From positions 124,001 to 188,000 of the forward strand of contig JAFQZR010000027.1 in assembly GCA_017405785.1 (NCBI GenBank): 64,000 nucleotides of DNA, in the 5' to 3' direction. Origin of the DNA: Erysipelotrichaceae bacterium. GTDB lineage: Bacteria > Bacillota_I > Bacilli_A > Erysipelotrichales > Erysipelotrichaceae. Of the stretch, positions 58,983 to 64,000 are shown piece after piece (position 1 is the stretch's first letter; each line of letters begins with the position of its first letter). The translations under genes and the position numbers were made by a program. Below the pieces are notes generated by a model that saw only the letters and a list, made by a program, of their open reading frames with translations, made no database searches and was not told the DNA's origin.

Positions 58983-60686
58983 TTATGCTTTCTGCAATTT
59001 CATGTCATCAACGCTGTCCAGATACTCTGAAACTTCGCTGATGATTGACTTTATGCAGCCATCCTCAAATGGAACGATCAGTCCTGCCTCTTTGACCAGC
59101 TTGGTAAATGACAGTGTTCCGCCCAGTGAACACAGATGCAGATAGTCCTTCCAGCTTTCCGGATCATGGCGCTGATTTCTGGCCCAGAACTGTAAGGCAC
59201 ATACCTGAGCCAGGGTGTAGTCGATGTAATAGAACGGTGACTCAAAGATGTGTCCCTGACGGTACCACCAGCCGCCTCTTTCCAGAAGATCGGCATCACT
59301 GTAGTCCTTGAAAGGCAGATACATCTTTTCCAGTTCTCTCCAGCACTGTTTTCTCTGCCGTGGAGTATATTCCGGATGATCATATACCTCATGCTGGAAA
59401 TGGTCTACCAGAACACCGTAAGGCAGGAAAGTAACGGCACCGGAAAGATGCAGGAACTTGTATTTCTGTTCATCTTCCTTAAAGAACAGGTTCATCCACG
59501 GCCAGGCATTGAATTCCATGCTCATGGAATGGATCTCGGCTGATTCCATGGTCGGCCACTGAGCATTCATGACCGGAATGTTGCGGCTGCAGTAATACTG
59601 GAAGGCATGTCCTGCTTCATGAGTCAGCACGTCAACGTCACCGCTGGTACCGTTGAAGTTTGCGAAAATGAACGGAACCTTGTAGTCAGGAATTGACGTA
59701 CAGTAGCCTCCCATCTCCTTGCCGTCGCGGCTCTTGAGATCCCACAGTTCGTTTTCAATCATCATGTCGATGAATTCGCCGGTCTGCGGGCTCATTTCGT
59801 GATACATCTTTCTGGCTGCTTCGATCAGTTCATCATATGTTCCCTTCGGCGTCGGGTTGCCGTCCAAAAAGTTCATTGGTTCGTTGTAGTAGGCAACGGT
59901 ATCCTTACCCAGTCTGGCTGCCTGTCTTTCATACAGTCTGTTGGCAACCGGGACCAGATCTTCCAGAATCTGGCGGCGGTAATTGGCTACCATTTCCGGA
60001 GTATAGTCAATGCGGTACATGCGCTGATAAGCCAGCTGGGTGAAAGTCTCATAGCCCAGCTGATGAGCTATTTCGGTTCTGACTTTAACCATTTCATCAT
60101 AAATGCGGTCAAACTCAGCTTCATTGTCGCTGTAGAACTTCAGAGATGCCTGGCTGGCTTCCTTTCTGGTTTCCTCATCCAGTGATTCTCTAAACGGTGA
60201 AATAGTTGACAGATTATATGTCTGACCTCTGAATTCGATCTGAGCAGAAGCTTTCAGACGTCCGTATTCACTGGCCAGACGGTTTTCCTGCTGTAACAGC
60301 GGAACGATCTTTTCATCAAAGGATTTCAGTGAACATTCAATCAGACGGAAGTAGACTTCCGGAATAACATCATAAAGTTCTTCCTTGAATGGACAATCTG
60401 CCAGAATCTTCTCAACTCTGTTGGTATAGACCTCCAGTTCAGGCATCCGCTCGTCCCAGAAATCATTCTCCCGACGGTAGAATTCATCATTGGTATTGAT
60501 GGAGTGACGGACCCGGGAGAGAGTTGACATTGTCGCAACGTAGGATTCCAGTTTCTCTATTTCAAAGAAAACCTTCAGGAAATCCTCTCTGTTATCAGCG
60601 GCTGCCAGTTTTTCAGCCAGTTCGTCCATCTGTTTTCCCACTTCCTGAATATCAGGACGGGTGTACATAAATTCTTCAAATTTCAT
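58983..60686 (-). CDS. pepF: Oligoendopeptidase F (M3 family)
   Basis: A 567-residue zinc metallopeptidase with the active-site LTHEAGHAFQYYCSRN (HExxH) and downstream Glu in MESAEIHSMSMEF. It cuts medium-length peptides in the cytosol and should act on Opp-imported peptides before PepV. AAGAGGTA precedes the ATG. Followed by a strong terminator. Confidence 0.95.
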   Translation of the reverse strand: MKFEEFMYTRPDIQEVGKQMDELAEKLAAADNREDFLKVFFEIEKLESYVATMSTLSRVRHSINTNDEFYRRENDFWDERMPELEVYTNRVEKILADCPFKEELYDVIPEVYFRLIECSLKSFDEKIVPLLQQENRLASEYGRLKASAQIEFRGQTYNLSTISPFRESLDEETRKEASQASLKFYSDNEAEFDRIYDEMVKVRTEIAHQLGYETFTQLAYQRMYRIDYTPEMVANYRRQILEDLVPVANRLYERQAARLGKDTVAYYNEPMNFLDGNPTPKGTYDELIEAARKMYHEMSPQTGEFIDMMIENELWDLKSRDGKEMGGYCTSIPDYKVPFIFANFNGTSGDVDVLTHEAGHAFQYYCSRNIPVMNAQWPTMESAEIHSMSMEFNAWPWMNLFFKEDEQKYKFLHLSGAVTFLPYGVLVDHFQHEVYDHPEYTPRQRKQCWRELEKMYLPFKDYSDADLLERGGWWYRQGHIFESPFYYIDYTLAQVCALQFWARNQRHDPESWKDYLHLCSLGGTLSFTKLVKEAGLIVPFEDGCIKSIISEVSEYLDSVDDMKLQKA

Positions 60687-60692
60687 AATTTC

Positions 60693-61307
60693 TTACCTCT
60701 TGTAATCATCCAGTGTGTCATAAGCCTGATACATATCTTCCGGCTTTGTGATCTTTCCCACTGCTATAAGATTCTCATTTTTCATTTTTCTTTCAATTTC
60801 CACCAGATAGTTCTTGTAATCCTGTGGTGTTGCCTTAGGCAGGCCCATGCGTCCGTTAACATAGTTACGGGTCTCAAAGAACTCCCGGGCAGTAAAGACA
60901 TGGAAACAGTAACTGGAAGCTGTTGCGAATTCAGCGGTTTCAATGGCAGCCTGGCTGGCGATAATTGTCTTACCGTAACTGTCAGTCAGACGGTATCCGT
61001 CAGGACGTAAGGCAGCCAGATTGACCGGTGCGCCCTGCTCTTCATCATAGACCCAGAATTCAATGTTTCCGGTGTCACGGTATCCGCGACTTCTTTCTTT
61101 TCCATAGTCGATATTGGTAACAGCCAGAGCATACACCGGCATACCGTCACAGTCCCACGGCGTCAGTAAAAGCTGCTCCAGCAGCGGTTCCAGATTACCG
61201 GTGCTATAGTTATCATAATCGTAATGCTGAACGGCATCAGTGACAATGAAGCCTTCCGCTAATCCTTTTCTGTAGATCTCATCATGGTTTTCTTTATTTA
61301 CTGCCAT
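60693..61307 (-). CDS. Unknown protein upstream of pepF
   Basis: A 204-residue cytosolic protein with no recognised motif. It is acidic, rich in Tyr and Asp, with phrases TPWDCDGMPVYALAVTNIDY and SYCFHVFTAREFFETRNYV. It lies 6 bp upstream of pepF and 26 bp downstream of the AlaX gene. The ATG at 61307 with AAGGTGGG is preferred over the GTG at 61316. Confidence 0.7.
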   Translation of the reverse strand: MAVNKENHDEIYRKGLAEGFIVTDAVQHYDYDNYSTGNLEPLLEQLLLTPWDCDGMPVYALAVTNIDYGKERSRGYRDTGNIEFWVYDEEQGAPVNLAALRPDGYRLTDSYGKTIIASQAAIETAEFATASSYCFHVFTAREFFETRNYVNGRMGLPKATPQDYKNYLVEIERKMKNENLIAVGKITKPEDMYQAYDTLDDYKR

Positions 61308-61333
61308 AAAACCCACCTTTCCTTATCTGTTTT

Positions 61334-62506
61334 CTATTCCTTTTCCGGATCAATACTGCCGTAACGCAACGTTAATTTAAACAGCAGACCGGGATCATTA
61401 AGGCCTCCGCCCTGGGCAAAGGCCGGGTTTCCGCCTCCCCTTAATCCGTATTCATCAGCCAGTTCTCTGAACAACCGGTTACAGTTGACTTTCAGATCCC
61501 TGCTGCGTGCAACGATCAGATGCATTTTCTCACCCAGATCACTGATCAGAAATACCAGTTTGGAACTGTTATTGATGATCATGGTAGCCAGGCGGTTAAG
61601 CGTCTTGCTGTCAAAGTCGAACTGGCCGAATATAACCTTCTCGTCACTGTCAATGTATCTCTGAGCCACACTGTCAACATAGTATTCCATATACTGTGTC
61701 TTTTCCTGCTGTGCCCGATGCAGCTGTTTCTGCAGTTTTTCCACGGCTGAAGCTATTTCATCAAATGGCACGGACAGATTAACCGATAACTCATGCAGTT
61801 CGTTGTAATACTTTTCCAGCATTTCCTTTAACCGGGTTCCTACCAGATAGAACAGTTTATATCCTCTGGTGGTTTTCTCGTAGTGAGTTATCTTCATCAT
61901 TCGTAGATATCGCAGAGACGGCACATGCACGCATCCGCACATGTCATAATCTATCGGTTCAATTCTGACCGTACGCAGTATTTCATGATCCAGTTTCGCT
62001 TCAGTAAAGTATTCCCGGACGTCTTCCCTTCGCGGATATGCTATTTCAACGGGAACATCCTTCTGGATGAAGTCGTTGCAGATATCTTCAATCTTTCTGA
62101 CGGTAGCGTCATCAAGATATTCAAAACCCATTTCCGCGTAAGCTTCCTGTCCGTCATTGTAAAATGCCACGGTACGGGCATTGAAACGCTTGTTGATCAG
62201 GGAACACATCAGATGCGATGCCGTGTGTATCTCAGCCTGTTTCAAACGGAACAGAGGGTCAACGCTCATATGACATATACCGCTGACTTTTTCAGGTAAT
62301 ACATGCCATAAGTGTCCGTCTTCCCGGATCAGTTCCAGTACCTGTAACCCATTGATGGTTCCCCTGTCCCCTCTCTGACCGCCGCTTTCAAAATAGAAAA
62401 CGGTATCTTCAAACTCACAGTAATAACGGCCATTTCTTTCAATGCAGTTAATGACCGTACTGTCCAGTTCTGTATCAAGATAATCATCATAATGCCTATT
62501 TATCAT
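61334..62506 (-). CDS. AlaX-like alanyl-tRNA editing protein with DHHA1 domain
   Basis: A 390-residue free-standing editing-domain homologue of alanyl-tRNA synthetase. The zinc site is HTASHLMCS (His pair ~93-97) plus CGCVHVPSL (Cys, His). A C-terminal DHHA1-like domain (ARSRDLKVNCNRLFREL, GLRGGGNPAFAQGG) is linked by a coiled coil (ASAVEKLQKQLHRAQQEKT). It hydrolyses Ser- or Gly-tRNA-Ala. The start at 62506 has AAGAGGAA upstream, one base past the regulator's stop. Confidence 0.88.
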   Translation of the reverse strand: MINRHYDDYLDTELDSTVINCIERNGRYYCEFEDTVFYFESGGQRGDRGTINGLQVLELIREDGHLWHVLPEKVSGICHMSVDPLFRLKQAEIHTASHLMCSLINKRFNARTVAFYNDGQEAYAEMGFEYLDDATVRKIEDICNDFIQKDVPVEIAYPRREDVREYFTEAKLDHEILRTVRIEPIDYDMCGCVHVPSLRYLRMMKITHYEKTTRGYKLFYLVGTRLKEMLEKYYNELHELSVNLSVPFDEIASAVEKLQKQLHRAQQEKTQYMEYYVDSVAQRYIDSDEKVIFGQFDFDSKTLNRLATMIINNSSKLVFLISDLGEKMHLIVARSRDLKVNCNRLFRELADEYGLRGGGNPAFAQGGGLNDPGLLFKLTLRYGSIDPEKE

Positions 62507-62507
62507 G

Positions 62508-63788
62508 TTATTCCTCTTCCGGTATGCTTTCCGATCCAACCTGAAGATTGGTAGTCTTGCGGAATTCTCCAGGTGTGGTATTCTTCAGTCTTTCAAAGTT
62601 ACGGGTAAAGGTCTTAGGGTTGTTATAGCCCACCTCATAGGCAATATCTATGATTGCGGCATCGCTGCTTAACAGCAGTTCACAGGCCTTGTTGATGCGC
62701 AGATAATTCAGCAGATTGTCAAAGTTCTTTTCTGTGAGATACAGAAGTGTCATGTTGATGTCAACGATGTTGGTCTTGAACTTGTCGGCTACGTCGGTGA
62801 TCTTGAGATCATCAGTAAAATGATCATAGATGTAGCTGATCAGTTCAAAGCCAAAGGACTTGTTCTTCTCTGAGAAGATGTGATCCTGAACCTTATAGAT
62901 CCTGCGGTACTGACTTGGTGACAGTTCCAGTTTTTCATTGAAAACCTTGATCAGATGGCTGGCATCCGCAAAACCTACCAGTGAAGCAATGTCGCTGATG
63001 GTCAGGCTGGTATAGGTCAGTAAGTCCGTAGCCTTGGTAATTCTCATTTCTCTGGTCAGATCAGAGAAAGACATGCCGGTTACAGATGTGATGTAACGGG
63101 AAATCGTAGATTCTGACAGATAGAATACTTCTGACAGCTTTGTCAGAGTGATGTTCTCAGCGATGTGGGAATAAATGTACTTGAAGATCAGATAACGGTT
63201 ATCAAGTTCAACATCTTCCCCATCCCTGTTCTTGAGATCCACTTTCTTCATGTAGCGGTTAAAGTCGATCAGCAGTTCCATCAGCTTGTTGGTGACGTAG
63301 ATGTTGCTTAACGTACGCTCTTCAACATTGTCATATAAGGAATCAGTTCCTACTTCATTCTTAATGGAATTCATGATTCCCCTGATCCTTTCAGCCTCAT
63401 CATCAGTCAGATAAAGAACCGGATTCTGAGAGATTGGTTCCAACAGCGAAATAAACTCATTAGTCGGATTATAGAAAGACTTTGTATCCGTCAGGAAATC
63501 GGATTTGTATATTATCTTGATGAAATGCAGAGGTTCTTCAACAACCGAGATTTCCGTTGTTTCCCATGGCAGAATGGCGACAAAGGTGTTTTCCTTGATC
63601 TGATAATCAGTACCTTCAACGACCAGTGTACCCTTTCCCTTCATAAAAAACCAGAAACGCGCGGTCTGGTGAATCAGAGGTTTGGTCGGCCTGTCAATGA
63701 ATTCCACATCATAGCTGCATAGTTTGCGCTTGTCGTAGCTTGAACAGTACTGATCCTGTATTTCATGCAGTCTTATATCTTTTCCCAT
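62508..63788 (-). CDS. AraC-family regulator with two HTH modules
   Basis: A 426-residue regulator: an N-terminal cupin-like sensory region (~20-115), a linker, a first AraC HTH pair (~200-305; LTKLSEVFYLSESTISRYIT and ISDIASLVGFADASHLIKVF), and a second related HTH region (~325-420; ITDVADKFKTNIVDINM and IIDIAYEVGYNNPKTFTRNF). Two AraC domains in one chain are unusual. The start at 63788 lies six bases after TGTTATAAT; the nearby GAGG is too close to act as a good ribosome site. The inducer is unknown. Confidence 0.85.
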   Translation of the reverse strand: MGKDIRLHEIQDQYCSSYDKRKLCSYDVEFIDRPTKPLIHQTARFWFFMKGKGTLVVEGTDYQIKENTFVAILPWETTEISVVEEPLHFIKIIYKSDFLTDTKSFYNPTNEFISLLEPISQNPVLYLTDDEAERIRGIMNSIKNEVGTDSLYDNVEERTLSNIYVTNKLMELLIDFNRYMKKVDLKNRDGEDVELDNRYLIFKYIYSHIAENITLTKLSEVFYLSESTISRYITSVTGMSFSDLTREMRITKATDLLTYTSLTISDIASLVGFADASHLIKVFNEKLELSPSQYRRIYKVQDHIFSEKNKSFGFELISYIYDHFTDDLKITDVADKFKTNIVDINMTLLYLTEKNFDNLLNYLRINKACELLLSSDAAIIDIAYEVGYNNPKTFTRNFERLKNTTPGEFRKTTNLQVGSESIPEEE

Positions 63789-63794
63789 GACCTC

Positions 63795-63822
63795 ATTATA
63801 ACACACCACAGACAAATGAAAA
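63795..63822 (-). promoter_or_regulatory. Promoter abutting the AraC gene start
   Basis: Minus strand TTTTCA (63817-63822), 16 bp, TGTTATAAT (hexamer 63795-63800), six bases from the ATG. Confidence 0.6.
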
Positions 63823-63840
63823 GGCCGCCGAAGCGGCCAT
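63815..63840 (-). terminator. Terminator of the right-edge gene
   Basis: Minus strand GGCCGC-TTCG-GCGGCC, with a UUCG tetraloop, followed by TTTTCATTT. Confidence 0.88.
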
Positions 63841-63863
63841 TTCAATACATCTTTTCTTCTGAA

Positions 63864-64000
63864 TTACAGTATCATCATTGCGATTGTAACAATAATGATA
63901 TTGGCGATACCGATGCAGATGACCGGCTTCAGAGCGAACTTCATGTAAGTTGGATATTCGATCTTAGCTGTCTGCAGACCACCCATTAAGGCACCGGCTG
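63864..64000 (-). CDS. C-terminal fragment of a membrane protein
   Basis: The last 44 codons of a gene that continues right of the window. The fragment reads AGALMGGLQTAKIEYPTYM and ends with one strongly hydrophobic helix (VICIGIANIIIVTIAMMIL). It looks like the last membrane helix of a transporter. The family cannot be named from this much sequence. Confidence 0.7.
   Translation of the reverse strand, partial: AGALMGGLQTAKIEYPTYMKFALKPVICIGIANIIIVTIAMMIL

Overview
The window looks like a chromosomal segment of a low-to-mid GC Firmicute, most plausibly of the Erysipelotrichia. This rests on strong Shine-Dalgarno sites, CIRCE/HrcA operators, mannose-family PTS genes, a Y-family UmuC-like polymerase, Opp transporter proteins with very large insertions (a trait I associate with Mollicutes relatives), and surface proteins with CWB2 cell-wall repeats. 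The lineage is inference. There is no rRNA, insertion sequence, integrase or CRISPR array. Seven tRNA genes, one FMN riboswitch, three CIRCE elements and an L13-type leader are readable directly. Most genes lie on the minus strand.

Layout. 1-100: CIRCE and promoter of a heat-shock gene lying just left of the window. 0.1-5.3 kb: minus-strand RNA/DNA maintenance operon (TrmH-type methyltransferase, two U32/TrhP proteins, YhaM exonuclease, RecX, HAD hydrolase). 5.3-5.6 kb: a non-coding block holding two copies of a ~125 bp unit. 5.6-9.9 kb: tdk, orphan PhnD-like lipoprotein, RlmCD, PPase-like protein, DnaQ-type exonuclease. 10.0-15.7 kb: plus-strand genes: YoaP-type acetyltransferase with an SPL-like radical SAM protein, a PepV/peptidase C26 operon, and FMN riboswitch-ribU. 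15.7-24.7 kb: mixed housekeeping genes (MazG, GNATs, AIM24-like, TrkA-N, sortase B, ptsI, nudF, patatin) and five tRNAs. 24.7-31.8 kb: YitT-like protein, a 1,099-residue surface protein, MATE transporter, Nif3-like protein and nitroreductase.

31.9-42.1 kb: the most distinctive accessory locus. A PRD-type regulator and an MFS transporter precede a mannose-family PTS (IIB, IIC, IID, and a displaced IIA). Interleaved with the PTS genes are a metallo-beta-lactamase-fold hydrolase, a neutral-ceramidase-like amidase, a ChbG/YdjC-like deacetylase and two small two-helix membrane proteins. I read this as a catabolic system for an N-acylated sugar or amino-polyol; the substrate is unknown.

42.2-48.6 kb: lipid kinase, DUF5131 radical-SAM-like protein, dxs, UmuC-like polymerase, a small phage-type regulator with an overlapping 38-codon frame, two tRNAs, and an hsp20 gene with two CIRCE sites. 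48.7-57.7 kb: oppABCDF, every subunit but OppB oversized. 57.9-64 kb: rplM-rpsI with an L13 leader, pepF, an unknown gene, an AlaX-type editing protein, an AraC regulator with two HTH domains, and the 3' end of a membrane protein gene.

A cross-cutting observation: several genes (RlmCD, a membrane protein at 16.26 kb, the AraC regulator, possibly dxs) have an extended -10 box only 5-7 nt upstream of the start codon and no proper ribosome site, suggesting leaderless mRNAs.
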